Positions 37,962 through 47,657 of a stretch of 64,000 nt of DNA are shown piece by piece (the first letter of the stretch is position 1; each line of letters begins with the position of its first letter). The position numbers and the translations under genes were made by a program. The stretch lies in assembly GCA_028697145.1 (NCBI GenBank), contig JAQVFR010000009.1, positions 36,489 to 100,488 of the forward strand, read 5' to 3'. This DNA is from Actinomycetota bacterium. Lineage in GTDB: Bacteria > Actinomycetota > Geothermincolia > Geothermincolales > RBG-13-55-18. A model generated the notes under the pieces. The model saw nothing but the letters and a program-made list of their open reading frames with translations, searched no databases and had not been told where the DNA came from.

Positions 37962-40418
37962 ATGCGAAGATATCTGATCGTTCTGCTGGGAGTATTTCTT
38001 TGCCTCGCGCTGAGCGCTCCGCTGGCCGCGGTCTCGTCGTCGCCGGCGGCTGGGGGAGAGTTTCAAGCGGACGCTATTTCCGCGGCTTCCCCCAACTACC
38101 GCACCTTCACCGAGGCCGACCTCAAATCCATGCGGCGGGTGGACGGTTACCTGTGGGGAGGCCATTACACCTGCTCCAAGAACTCCGATCCCTTCACCTA
38201 TTTCGAGCAGGACTGGAAGGGCGTAAGCCTCTCTTACCTGCTGGAGGTGGAGACCGGCATCGGGGCCGACACCACCGCGATCAAGGTCATAGCCGACGAC
38301 AACTACGCCGTCACCCTTACCCTCGACGAGATGAGGAACAACAGCAACACCCGGGGCATGCCAACGCTGCTGGCTTACGTGAACGGTGCCCCGAGCGCGG
38401 ACAACCCGCACGCGCCCGATCCGGTGGGAGCGCCGTGGGTGACGCCGGTTGCGGCTGGCCAGGAACTGGGAAGCGGTGAGGGCCCCTTCCGCCTGGTCAT
38501 GCCCCAGAAGGTCGAGGGGCCCGACCCCCGTAACGAGTCCTACACCCCGGCCGGCACGGGCACGCCCAACTGGAACAAGGCGGTGCAGCGCGTGAGGGCT
38601 ATCGAGGTGCAGCCGGTCCCGCCGGGGATACCGCCCATCGATCCCGCCGCCATCCCGCCGGGCGAGATAGTGGTGTACGGCAACATCCTCAACCGCAAGA
38701 CCTTCACCGTGGACCAGCTGAAGAGCATCAAGCCGGTAACTGCGAGCTATCCATGGAAGAACAAGTACGACGAGACCGGGGAGACCGCATGCACCGGCAT
38801 AGCGGTGGATTACCTCCTGGACTCCGTGATCGGCCTCCAGGACACGGCCAGCGACGTGAAGTTCTACGCGTCTGACGGATGGGGATTCAAGGACACCTGG
38901 ACCCTGGACGAGATCAGGGCCGCCTACGGCGATGACGCCCTCAAGTTCATGCTTGCCTGGAACAAGGACGGGGAGGACCTTGAGCCGGAACCCGACGGCG
39001 ACGGCCCCATCCAGATGATCAAACCGCAGTTCGCTCCCGACGACACCAACATGAGCAAGTGGCTGAAGTGGACGCGTGTCGTGGAGGTGCTTCCCCTGGG
39101 AGAGGATCCCGGCATCGACCCTACGCTGGTGCCGGCCGACCGCATCATCGCCTGTGGGGCCATCGACGCGGGCAACGTGCCCGACGAGTGGTACTTCGCC
39201 GAGGGATGCACGGGATTCGGCTTCGAGACCTGGCTCTCCATCGCCAATCCCAATCCCTGGCAGACCAAGGTCATCGTGGACTACTTCATCGAGGGGGAGA
39301 CGCCGCAGCAGCAGGAGCTGTTCGTGGCCCCCCGCAGCCGCACCACCGTCAACGTCGAGGGAGTCATAGGCGCGGGTAAGAACGTCTCCGCCCGGGTCGA
39401 GGGCTATCACGGCGATTCCATCGTGGTTGAGCGCGCCATGTACTGGGGCGGCCGGGCCGGCGGACATTGCGCCTCGGGCGTGAACTCCGCCGCCGCCACC
39501 TGGTACCTGGCCGAGGGCTGCACGGCCGGAGGGTTTGAGACCTGGGTGCTGCTGCAGAATCCCGGGGATACCGCGGCCAACGTCGACATCACCTATATGA
39601 CCGAAGCCGGAGAGAAGGCGGGCGCGCAGGTGGTGGTGCCCGCGAAGTCCCGCAAGACCATCGATATCTCCACCGACGGCGTCGCCGACACCTGGAACGT
39701 GTCCACCATGGTGGACTCGGACCAGCCCGTCATCGCCGAGCGTGCCGTTTACTGGGGCGGCCGTAAGGCGGGCCACTGCGAGACCGGCGTGACCTCGCCC
39801 GCCAGTGGGTGGTACCTGGCGGAAGGTGCCACCGACGGCGGCTTCGAGACCTGGGTGCTGGTTCAGAACCCCAACGACAACCCCGTCCTCGTCGACCTGA
39901 CCTTCATGACCTCGACGGGGCCCATGGACGGGCCGCAGGCTTTCGCCATCCCGGGCAACTCGCGCTACTCCTTCAACCTGGGCGAGTCCGTCGTCGACTA
40001 TAACGTGTCCACCATGGTGACCTCCGAGGGAGGGGACATCATCGCCGAGCGCGCCATGTACTGGAGCGGCAGGGCCGGCGGTCACGACGCCCACGGCCAG
40101 CAGCAGGCGAAGTTCAGGTCCTTCCTCGCCGAAGGGGCCACCGCGGGCGGCTTCGAGACCTGGGTGCTGCTGCAGAACCCGGGCACCTGCGACGCGACGA
40201 TTAGCATAACCTACCAGACCGAAGCCGGAGCCATCGAGAGGGAGCCACTGGCGCTGGAGGCGGGCAAGAGGACCTCCATCGACGTGGGCGCGGAGATAGG
40301 GGAGACCTACGACGTCTCTACCCTGGTCCACTCCTCCGCCCCCATCGTGGCGGAGAGGGCCGTGTACTGGAACGGCCGCGTGGAGGGAAGCTGCTCCACG
40401 GGTTACTCCGCCTGGTGA
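37962..40418 (+). CDS. Large secreted protein: two molybdopterin-oxidoreductase-like domains plus four DUF5719-like WYLAEG repeats
   Basis: Signal peptide MRRYLIVLLGVFLCLALSAPLAA; DWKGVSLSYLLEVETG...; WYLAEGCTAGGFETWVLLQNPG repeats ending VSTMV.SD.PVIAERAVYWGGR. Confidence 0.85.
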   Translation: MRRYLIVLLGVFLCLALSAPLAAVSSSPAAGGEFQADAISAASPNYRTFTEADLKSMRRVDGYLWGGHYTCSKNSDPFTYFEQDWKGVSLSYLLEVETGIGADTTAIKVIADDNYAVTLTLDEMRNNSNTRGMPTLLAYVNGAPSADNPHAPDPVGAPWVTPVAAGQELGSGEGPFRLVMPQKVEGPDPRNESYTPAGTGTPNWNKAVQRVRAIEVQPVPPGIPPIDPAAIPPGEIVVYGNILNRKTFTVDQLKSIKPVTASYPWKNKYDETGETACTGIAVDYLLDSVIGLQDTASDVKFYASDGWGFKDTWTLDEIRAAYGDDALKFMLAWNKDGEDLEPEPDGDGPIQMIKPQFAPDDTNMSKWLKWTRVVEVLPLGEDPGIDPTLVPADRIIACGAIDAGNVPDEWYFAEGCTGFGFETWLSIANPNPWQTKVIVDYFIEGETPQQQELFVAPRSRTTVNVEGVIGAGKNVSARVEGYHGDSIVVERAMYWGGRAGGHCASGVNSAAATWYLAEGCTAGGFETWVLLQNPGDTAANVDITYMTEAGEKAGAQVVVPAKSRKTIDISTDGVADTWNVSTMVDSDQPVIAERAVYWGGRKAGHCETGVTSPASGWYLAEGATDGGFETWVLVQNPNDNPVLVDLTFMTSTGPMDGPQAFAIPGNSRYSFNLGESVVDYNVSTMVTSEGGDIIAERAMYWSGRAGGHDAHGQQQAKFRSFLAEGATAGGFETWVLLQNPGTCDATISITYQTEAGAIEREPLALEAGKRTSIDVGAEIGETYDVSTLVHSSAPIVAERAVYWNGRVEGSCSTGYSAW

Positions 40419-40507
40419 TCGCGAGACCGAAAGGCAGAAACGGGCAAAGGCCGCCAAGAGAGAAAACCGGCCCGGAATGAATATCCGGCCGTAGATTTCC
40501 TCCCACA

Positions 40508-40542
40508 CAATAAGGGGGGTCCGTCAAGGGCCTCCCTTATTG
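40508..40542 (+). terminator. Long stem-loop downstream of the secreted repeat protein
   Basis: CAATAAGGGGGGTCC-GTCAA-GGGCCTCCCTTATTG (15 pairs including two wobbles); no clear U-tract. Confidence 0.6.
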
Positions 40543-40553
40543 CATTCCCGCCC

Positions 40554-40587
40554 AGGCATTGGGGTCAAGCCTCGCCTCGTGCCTGAG
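40554..40587 (+). repeat. Dispersed 34-bp repeat, copy 1
   Basis: AGGCATTGGGGTCAAGCCTCGCCTCGTGCCTGAG. Confidence 0.95.
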
Positions 40588-40699
40588 AGAGCCGTGAACG
40601 CGGGCACAAACCAGGATATCCCCTTTTCTTTCCGCCCATCGTTCTGGCGATATCTAGAGGCAATCCCGCGCATGCCATCTCGCCTGGGGCGTGGTCGCC

Positions 40700-42037
40700 T
40701 CAGGGCGTGGATAAGGTCTCGTCCAGCCAGTCGAAGATGCGCTGGTGCGCCAGGAGCATGGCCCCCATCTGGCAGTGAAGCCCGGCCCCCTCCTCCGCGG
40801 TGAAGAGGATGAAATCCTTGGGGCAGGTGAGGGCGTCGTAGAGCCTCTGGGGCTCTCCCTTCATGCCGGTGTCGTGATCGGAGTCTATTACCAGGGTGGG
40901 ACAGGCGATGTCCTGCGCCGCGCCCTCCATGCTGTACTGCGAATAAGCCAGCATGAACGCGCTGGGCGAGTCCACCTTGAAGGTGAACATGCCGTTGCCC
41001 ATGAACCAGTCCAGCTGGATGCTCTCCTGCATCGCCTCCTGTATAGCCTGGTCGAAAGCATCCGGGTCCTCGCGGATAGATGCGATGAGCCCCTCCGGGG
41101 TCCCGCCCGACGGATCGTAGTACTGGGCGAGGACGGAAGCAATCGGATACCAGGGCTCGAAGACCCCGCCGTCGGCGATGAGGGCGGCGAGACGGAGCTC
41201 GTAGGCGGCCCCGCGCGGCGCCAGGTACCCGCCCATGCTGATGCCGAAGAGCGCCAACCTGTCCGGGTCCACCTCCGGACGGGAGAGGGCGTAATCCACC
41301 ACCGGCGTGATCACCTTCTCCCAGTCGTAGCGGAAGGGCAGGCCCTGCTCGCGGACGACCTCCCCCTGCCCGGGGCCCTCGAAGGTCAGGCAGTTATAGC
41401 CGCGGCGCACGGCGGCCACGGCCCCGCCGCAGTACAGCTCCTCCTGGGTGCCGTCGAATCCCGTCTGGATGATGATGGTAGGCCGCGGCACGTTCGAGTC
41501 GTCCACCCTGTAGAAGTAACCCGGTAGGGCGGTGTCCTCGTAGGGGATGCGCACCGCCTCGATGGGCGGGTCGAAGAGGTCCGCAGCCGCCGCGAAGCAG
41601 TCCCTGCTCTGCGCCGAGCTCTCCCTGATGCGCGGGTCGGAGGGATCGCCGTGCAGGTAAAACTCGGCCATGGCGTAGTAGGTGCCGGCCCTGAGGTAAG
41701 CCTCGCGGGCGCTCACCGTGTGCCCCCCGGCCAGGCTCTCCTCCGCGATGCCGCGCACGCGTTCCGCCGTCGCGTACCACTCCTCGTACCAGGAATTGAC
41801 GTCACCCTCTTCTATGCGCCAGGCGGTGGAGAGGCACTCCCCGATGTCCGCCCCTCCGTAGGCAGTGTCGCCCAGGACGCGCGTGAGCTGGAACTGCAAC
41901 TCGGGATCGGAGAAGACGAGGTTCTGCCCGTTGTGGTCATCAGGCTGCGCTGTTTCTCCCCCGCCGCATCCGCAGAAGACCATTAGCGCTGCGGCCAGCA
42001 TCATTCCCAGGATGATCGCGACGACCCTTCTCATCAC
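40700..42037 (-). CDS. Alpha/beta hydrolase lipoprotein (FrsA/dienelactone-hydrolase-like)
   Basis: Lipobox MVFCGCGGG; IIIQTGFDGTQEE; GPGQGEVVREQG; LFGISMGGYLAPRGAA. Confidence 0.85.
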   Translation of the reverse strand: MMRRVVAIILGMMLAAALMVFCGCGGGETAQPDDHNGQNLVFSDPELQFQLTRVLGDTAYGGADIGECLSTAWRIEEGDVNSWYEEWYATAERVRGIAEESLAGGHTVSAREAYLRAGTYYAMAEFYLHGDPSDPRIRESSAQSRDCFAAAADLFDPPIEAVRIPYEDTALPGYFYRVDDSNVPRPTIIIQTGFDGTQEELYCGGAVAAVRRGYNCLTFEGPGQGEVVREQGLPFRYDWEKVITPVVDYALSRPEVDPDRLALFGISMGGYLAPRGAAYELRLAALIADGGVFEPWYPIASVLAQYYDPSGGTPEGLIASIREDPDAFDQAIQEAMQESIQLDWFMGNGMFTFKVDSPSAFMLAYSQYSMEGAAQDIACPTLVIDSDHDTGMKGEPQRLYDALTCPKDFILFTAEEGAGLHCQMGAMLLAHQRIFDWLDETLSTP

Positions 42038-42104
42038 CTGCTCCTCCCCGCTTTTGGCTTTTGTTTTGACACTCTTGTTCTCGGACGAGAAAAGCTCTTA
42101 CCTG

Positions 42105-42138
42105 AGGCATTGGGGTCAAGCCTCGCCTCGTGCCTGAG
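42105..42138 (+). repeat. Dispersed 34-bp repeat, copy 2
   Basis: AGGCATTGGGGTCAAGCCTCGCCTCGTGCCTGAG, identical to copy 1. Confidence 0.95.
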
Positions 42139-42251
42139 AGTGCCGGCATACGGCGATCCCGTCGCCTCCGCCAGGGACAGCCTCGCGTTTACGATGCACG
42201 GCGTTTCCGCGATCGACCCCGGACAGCGCCATCTCCTGCGATCCTATCTGC

Positions 42252-43286
42252 TCACGGCGTCTCGAAGTAACTCTCCAGCGGCGGCAGCTCGATGAGGTCG
42301 AGGTTGGAGAAGGAGAGGCCGAGCTTACCGTCCTGGATGTCGCGGATGATCCGCGTCACCTGGTCGTTCACGGGTACGGCGACGCCGGCCTTCGCCGCCG
42401 CGGCGGAGAGAAAGCCGTTGATGCTCTCCACCTCGCAGGGGAGGCCCTTCTCCAGGTCCTGCAGCATACTGGCCTTGGCGTCGCGGAAGTCGCCGGTCAA
42501 GCTATTGAGAAGGTTCCGGGTGCCCGCGATGTCCTGCCTCGCGATATCGACGAGGATGCCGGGATCCGCCCCGCGCATGGGCTCCATCGCCACCCCCAGC
42601 GCCCGCGCGGTGAGTATGGTCTCGATCATTATATAGATGACCGCGTCCGTGGCCTTCTCGCTCTCCATGATCTTGCCGCCGGTGGCGCCCAGGGCCGTTG
42701 ACATGCCGGATGCCGCCACGTTGAAGAGGAGCTTGGTCCAGCGAGTGCCGGTCAGGTTGCTCGTGATCATGCCCATCCCGGCGTGATCGAGGACGCCCTT
42801 CACCTCCTCCAGCCTCTCCGTGATCCTCCCGTCGAGCTCCCCGATCTCGTAGCCCATCTGGTCGGGATCCGAGGTCATGCGGGAGACCCCGGGGCTCACC
42901 TGCTCCGCCGACCACAATACCGCGCCGCCCAGGGTGCGCTCGCGGCCCACGAAAGAGGCCACCTTCTCCTCGGGGACGCCGTTCTGCAGGGTCAGGATCA
43001 CGCTATCCTCTCCGAGGTGGGGCAGGACCTGGGGCAGGGCCTGCTCATCGTAGGTGGACTTGGTGATGTATACCACCAGGTCGTATACCCCCTCCATCCC
43101 GTCCGGGCTCACGGCTCTCACGGGCTGGGTAACATCCAGGTTGCCGGTGATGCGCGCGCCGTTCTCGTTCAGCGCCCGCACCGTCTCCTCCCTGGCATCC
43201 ACCATGACCACATCGAGCCCGCCCCTGGTGAGCAAGGCGCCCACCACCGTGCCCAACGAACCCGCTCCAACCACCGCTATCCTCAT
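42252..43286 (-). CDS. Ketopantoate reductase family protein, second paralog
   Basis: MRIAVVGAGSLGTVVGALLTRGG; GTRWTKLLFNVA; strongly similar to 8531-9556. Confidence 0.9.
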   Translation of the reverse strand: MRIAVVGAGSLGTVVGALLTRGGLDVVMVDAREETVRALNENGARITGNLDVTQPVRAVSPDGMEGVYDLVVYITKSTYDEQALPQVLPHLGEDSVILTLQNGVPEEKVASFVGRERTLGGAVLWSAEQVSPGVSRMTSDPDQMGYEIGELDGRITERLEEVKGVLDHAGMGMITSNLTGTRWTKLLFNVAASGMSTALGATGGKIMESEKATDAVIYIMIETILTARALGVAMEPMRGADPGILVDIARQDIAGTRNLLNSLTGDFRDAKASMLQDLEKGLPCEVESINGFLSAAAAKAGVAVPVNDQVTRIIRDIQDGKLGLSFSNLDLIELPPLESYFETP

Positions 43287-43407
43287 CTTCCCCCTCCTTT
43301 ACGCGTCCGCAACGCGTTTTTCGCCGCAAGCGGTCGATCTCCCCCGGGATGCCGCGACAAGGCATCCCCGATCCACCCTTCTCCGATCCGGCCCGCGCAC
43401 ACCGCCC

Positions 43408-44784
43408 TCAGGCGAGCAAGGTGGTGAGCTCCTTAACGTCGTCGAGCGCGTCGAGCCCCATGACCGTGTCCAGCAGCTCCTGGCGCTGTGCGTCGTCGAG
43501 GATGTTTCGCGTGCACACGTAGAGCTTGTCCCGGATGTCGATGGGGTTCTGGTAGGAACCTCGCATGGCCTCGGTGAACCTGCTGAGACTCCGCCCGTCC
43601 TTGAACCTGAAGGTGACCTCCCCCGCGTTCACCCCCTCGTCCATCTCCCTCTTGTCCAGGAAAGGATCGGCGGTGAATCGTATGCGCTCGAAGAGGGGGC
43701 GCAATTCCGCGTCCACCATGCGCTCCTTGCTGAACTGAGCCTCGGTCAGCTCCCCGTCCGCGATGGCCACGGCCAGCGGATAGGTCGAGTTGAAGAACAG
43801 CGCGGTGCTGGTGAGGTAGTCGCTGGCGGCGATCTCCTCTATCAGGGCCACGAGTTCGTCCACCGGCTTGCTCAGGAGCAAGGTGACGGTGGGGCAGCGC
43901 ACCAGCACCTCCTCGATGTCGCGCCAGTCGATGGCGTTCTCGCGCAGCAGGTCCAGGGCCGAGTCCACCAGGGCGTCCAGCCAGCCGCAGCAGGGATAGA
44001 GCTTGGGGGAATGGGTATCGGTGCGCCAGTCCTCCCCCAGCCCCTCCACCATGACCTCGAGCTCGTAGCGCTCGAAGATGGCGTTGGAGAAGCCGTCGGG
44101 ATGCTCGATGATGGCGCGGAAGCCCTTGAAACCGTGGGCGGCCAGGGACGCCGCCGAGATGCCCGCGTACACCGGGGCCCCGGTGACCATACCCTTGGTG
44201 GGGGAGAACCAGCCCGCGAAACACTGCGTCATGGGAGGGAAACAGGATATCCCCACGGCGTCGGTGAGAGCGGTGGCGTCCAGCCCGAGCAGTTTCCCGG
44301 CCACCAGAGCCGCGTCGATCTGATGGTTGGGGCAGGAATTCGTATAGAGCCGGCTCTTGATGTACGCCTGGCCCGTGCGGCCGCTGACCTCGTTTCCCGC
44401 CACCAGAGCGGTGAGGAGGTCCCTGCCGCTGGCGCCCGCTGCCTCCGCCACCGCCAGCGCGGTGGGCACTGTGGAGGCCCCTGTGTGCTGCGACAGGAGG
44501 TAGTCCTCCCATTCCAGTATCTGGGCGGCGAAGGCGTTGGCCATTCCCGCATGGCGCATGCTGCTCTTGAACCCAGCGCCCACCACCGTGGACTCCGGCC
44601 TGTCTTCCCAGTCGCGCAGGGCGGCATAGAGAGGCGCGCTGGCGGTGCTGCGGCTGCCGGCGTAGGTGGCCGCGATGATGCCGACGATCTGCTCCTTGGC
44701 GCACTGCAACGTACGGTCGGGGATGTCCTCGAAACGCAGAGCGTGGACCCACTCCGCCAATATGCGCGTAACCTCGACGCTCAT
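43408..44784 (-). CDS. MmgE/PrpD family protein
   Basis: AKEQIVGIIAATYAGSRS; HTGASTVPTALAVAEAAGASGRDLLTALVAGNEVSGR; FKGFRAIIEHPDGFS; YPCCGWLDALVD. Confidence 0.9.
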   Translation of the reverse strand: MSVEVTRILAEWVHALRFEDIPDRTLQCAKEQIVGIIAATYAGSRSTASAPLYAALRDWEDRPESTVVGAGFKSSMRHAGMANAFAAQILEWEDYLLSQHTGASTVPTALAVAEAAGASGRDLLTALVAGNEVSGRTGQAYIKSRLYTNSCPNHQIDAALVAGKLLGLDATALTDAVGISCFPPMTQCFAGWFSPTKGMVTGAPVYAGISAASLAAHGFKGFRAIIEHPDGFSNAIFERYELEVMVEGLGEDWRTDTHSPKLYPCCGWLDALVDSALDLLRENAIDWRDIEEVLVRCPTVTLLLSKPVDELVALIEEIAASDYLTSTALFFNSTYPLAVAIADGELTEAQFSKERMVDAELRPLFERIRFTADPFLDKREMDEGVNAGEVTFRFKDGRSLSRFTEAMRGSYQNPIDIRDKLYVCTRNILDDAQRQELLDTVMGLDALDDVKELTTLLA

Positions 44785-44801
44785 CTCGTTCCCCCTTTCC
44801 T

Positions 44802-45191
44802 CTATCCCTGCGGGAGATTGACCAGGGCCTGGATAATAGTGGAAAAGCGTTCGACCAGGGCCATCTCATGCAGGGGGACCGCGTCTCTCTCCGGCGCGAG
44901 GTCGAAGCGGAATATGGTGGCGTAGGTCCTGGTGCCGCCGAAGATCTTCTCCCACTGCTCGCGCGTGGTGCGCATGCGGGCATGGGCATAGGGGTCTTCC
45001 CCCTCCTCCACCTCGAATCCCTGGGGGGAGATGGCGACGGTGAAGGAAGGCCCGCCTTTCTCGCTCAGGACCAGCTTGCGGTGGAGCAGGTCCTCGATGA
45101 TCCCCATCTGGATCATGAGGGGGGTGAGCGCGTTCCACTTCTCGGACACCCCCATGATCATGTCGCGCAGCGAATAAGCGGTGCTTCCCAT
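44802..45191 (-). CDS. Hypothetical protein (possible SCP2-like)
   Basis: Compact ORF immediately downstream in the same orientation; alpha/beta composition. Confidence 0.6.
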   Translation of the reverse strand: MGSTAYSLRDMIMGVSEKWNALTPLMIQMGIIEDLLHRKLVLSEKGGPSFTVAISPQGFEVEEGEDPYAHARMRTTREQWEKIFGGTRTYATIFRFDLAPERDAVPLHEMALVERFSTIIQALVNLPQG

Positions 45192-45330
45192 GACGTCCTC
45201 CCTTCAGGCGCCTTTCGTGCCACGGCTCATATCAATTATATGGGGTCGCGGCCCTGAAAGTTGTAGGAGCAAGCCGGTTGGTCTATACTTGGGACCGCAT
45301 GCAGCCTATTCGCCGACTGAGGAGGGAGAA

Positions 45331-45792
45331 ATGAAGAAGATCATCATCACGCTGTTAGTGCTGGCCCTTTCCGTCTCGGTGCTTGCTCTCGCAGGATGCG
45401 GCGGGAGCGATTCCGGTGATGGGGACAGCCCGGAGAAAGTGGTCGAGCAGTTCATGAAAAGCACTGTTGCGGAGGACGCCGACGCCGTTTACGACCTTCT
45501 CAGCGAGGCCGACCAGGCAGAGGTCACCGACAAAGAGGAGCTGGTGGCGGGCTCCGCGGACGCTATCGACAGTTACACAGTGGGCAAGGCCACCATATCC
45601 GGTGACGAGGCCCGCGTGCCGTCCACCATCGTGCTTACCGACCTCGACTCCACGCTGGAGTTCGACGTGGTCCTGGTCAAGGAGGGTGGAGCATGGAAGA
45701 TATCCCTGGAAGGAACCGGGGCTTCCATGGACGATGCCTTCGACAAGATCTTCGAGGATATGGACCTGGAGGACCTGGAGGTCTCCGAATAG
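45331..45792 (+). CDS. DUF4878-like lipoprotein
   Basis: MKKIIITLLVLALSVSVLALAGCGGS lipobox; SPEKVVEQFMKSTVAEDADAVYDLLS...WKISL; GGAGGG SD. Confidence 0.8.
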   Translation: MKKIIITLLVLALSVSVLALAGCGGSDSGDGDSPEKVVEQFMKSTVAEDADAVYDLLSEADQAEVTDKEELVAGSADAIDSYTVGKATISGDEARVPSTIVLTDLDSTLEFDVVLVKEGGAWKISLEGTGASMDDAFDKIFEDMDLEDLEVSE

Positions 45793-45824
45793 GCCTGCGC
45801 CACAAATGAATTGACCGTTGGATT

Positions 45825-45853
45825 GACCGTCCCGCTCGCCGGGACGGTCTTTT
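45825..45853 (+). terminator. Intrinsic terminator
   Basis: GACCGTCCC-GCTCGCC-GGGACGGTC-TTTT. Confidence 0.85.
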
Positions 45854-46091
45854 CCATGCCCTCGATTCGCGGCGTCAGGACGCCGGTCGGCTCCCTTCCC
45901 TTACCACAGGTTGATTCGCTGAACACCTGGTACACGAACCACCCGTCCTCCCGGTTCAGCAGCTCGAAGATCACATCCTCGCTGTGCGCGGGCACCTCCT
46001 GCCCCTCCGTGTCCAGGTATGCGCTGTAATCCAGCTGAGGTAGACGGTGAGCCAGTCCCCCTCCTCGTCCGTGCTGCCGCGCGCATGGCCG

Positions 46092-47525
46092 CTAGGTCAG
46101 GGCCTCCCGCGTCAGGCGGTAGTCCAGCAGGGCGCGCATGGCGCGGGCAGAACGCGACGCCGATGGATAAGACGGCACGCCGAAGTCGATGAGGCTCTGG
46201 ATCGACCTGCTGCGCGCGCCCGCCAGGGACATCACCGCCAGGGGCCTGGCGTGCTGCCTGGGAACCTCGGCGAGCCCGGCGAGGAATTCCTGGTAGCCTT
46301 TTCCCCACTCCTCCTCCATCGCCTGCATGGCGGGGAAGCGCTTCTTCAGGTTGACCATGAAATCGGAGGCCCCGAATATACCGTAGATGAAAGCTCCGTC
46401 GACCTCCCCGGATTCGTAGACCAGCTCCAGCAGCTGCTTGAAGATGAAGACGTTGGTCTCGAAGGTGAGGTCTATGGGATTGCCGGTGAAGGTGAGAGGG
46501 CCGGTGACCGCGTCCAGTCTCTCGCGCAGCCCGGCGGAGAAGGGGGGCGCCTCCAGGCCGGCCTTCTCCAGGTGATAGGCGAGGGAGGAGCCGGGTCCTC
46601 CCGAATTGGTGATCACCGCCATGCGCCTGCCCGCGGGCAGCGGCTGCATGGAGAGTATCCACAGCATGTCGAGCATCTGGTCCAGGTCGTCGGCGCGCAG
46701 GATCCCCGCCTGCCGGAAGAGCCCGTCGTATAGCTCGTCGGGGCCGGAGATTGCGCCCGTGTGCGAGAGGGACGAGCGCGAGCCCGCGGCGGTGCCTCCC
46801 ACGTAGATGGCCACCACCGGCTTCCTCTTCACCGTCTCCCGCGCCGCTGCGATGAACTCCCGGGGACGGCGTATGGCCTCCACGTAAAGTCCCACCGCTT
46901 TTATGTAGTCCTCCTCCCTGAGGTAATCGAGGCAGTCCACCAGGTCCATGTCCGCCTCGTTGCCCACGCTCAGGGTCTGGCACATCCTGATGCCCTGCGC
47001 CCTCAAGTAGGGATTGATCATGGCGGTGTAGGCCCCCGACTGGGAGGCAAAGGCGATCCCTCCGCCCATGGGGGGGTCCACGATGGTGGTCGTGTTCAGT
47101 GAGATCCTGCCGTTCATTATGCCCACGCAGTTCGGCCCCAGGAAGCGAATGCCATACTTTGCCGCTACCTCCAGGAGCTGCCGCTCGCGCTCCCTGCCCA
47201 CCTCGCCGGGGACCTCCTTGAAGCCGCCGGAGATGATGATGGCCCTGCGCACCCCGGCCTTGCCGCATTCCTCCAGGATCTGCGGTACCACCTCCGTGGG
47301 CAGCACCAGTTGCGCCAGATCCACGGGCTTGTCCACCTCGGCTATGCTCTTGTAGGCGGGTACGCCCATCACCGTCTCCTCGCTGCGATGGATGGGATAT
47401 ACCTCCCCTTCGTAGCCCGTCTCCAGGATATTGGCGAGCTGGATGGATCCCATCTTCATGGGGTTGTTCGAGGCGCCGAACACGGCGATGGACGACGGGT
47501 ACATGATTTGCTGCAACGGATGCAT
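46092..47525 (-). CDS. CoA-binding/ADP-forming acyl-CoA ligase-like protein, paralog of 23521-24963
   Basis: YPSSIAVFGASNNPMKMGS; FLGPNCVGIMN; SQSGAYTAM; SLSHTGAISGPD. Confidence 0.88.
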   Translation of the reverse strand: MHPLQQIMYPSSIAVFGASNNPMKMGSIQLANILETGYEGEVYPIHRSEETVMGVPAYKSIAEVDKPVDLAQLVLPTEVVPQILEECGKAGVRRAIIISGGFKEVPGEVGRERERQLLEVAAKYGIRFLGPNCVGIMNGRISLNTTTIVDPPMGGGIAFASQSGAYTAMINPYLRAQGIRMCQTLSVGNEADMDLVDCLDYLREEDYIKAVGLYVEAIRRPREFIAAARETVKRKPVVAIYVGGTAAGSRSSLSHTGAISGPDELYDGLFRQAGILRADDLDQMLDMLWILSMQPLPAGRRMAVITNSGGPGSSLAYHLEKAGLEAPPFSAGLRERLDAVTGPLTFTGNPIDLTFETNVFIFKQLLELVYESGEVDGAFIYGIFGASDFMVNLKKRFPAMQAMEEEWGKGYQEFLAGLAEVPRQHARPLAVMSLAGARSRSIQSLIDFGVPSYPSASRSARAMRALLDYRLTREALT

Positions 47526-47569
47526 CGAATCCCTCCCTCGCTTCTAACCTATGCAGGCACACGTAATCA

Positions 47570-47597
47570 TTCTAAAACAAAAGCCCCGAAGGGGGCT
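47570..47597 (-). terminator. Terminator of the FMN-binding protein gene
   Basis: Minus strand AGCCCC-CTTC-GGGGCT-TTTGTTTT. Confidence 0.8.
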
Positions 47598-47657
47598 GGC
47601 GCGTGCTACTCGCGCTCGAAGTCCCGCGCGTTCACGCCATGGCGGCCCGGCATGGCG

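Noticed and set aside
37914-40508. 864-aa minus-strand ORF
   Set aside because: Antisense shadow of the secreted repeat protein; the plus strand has signal peptide, RBS and recognisable domains.
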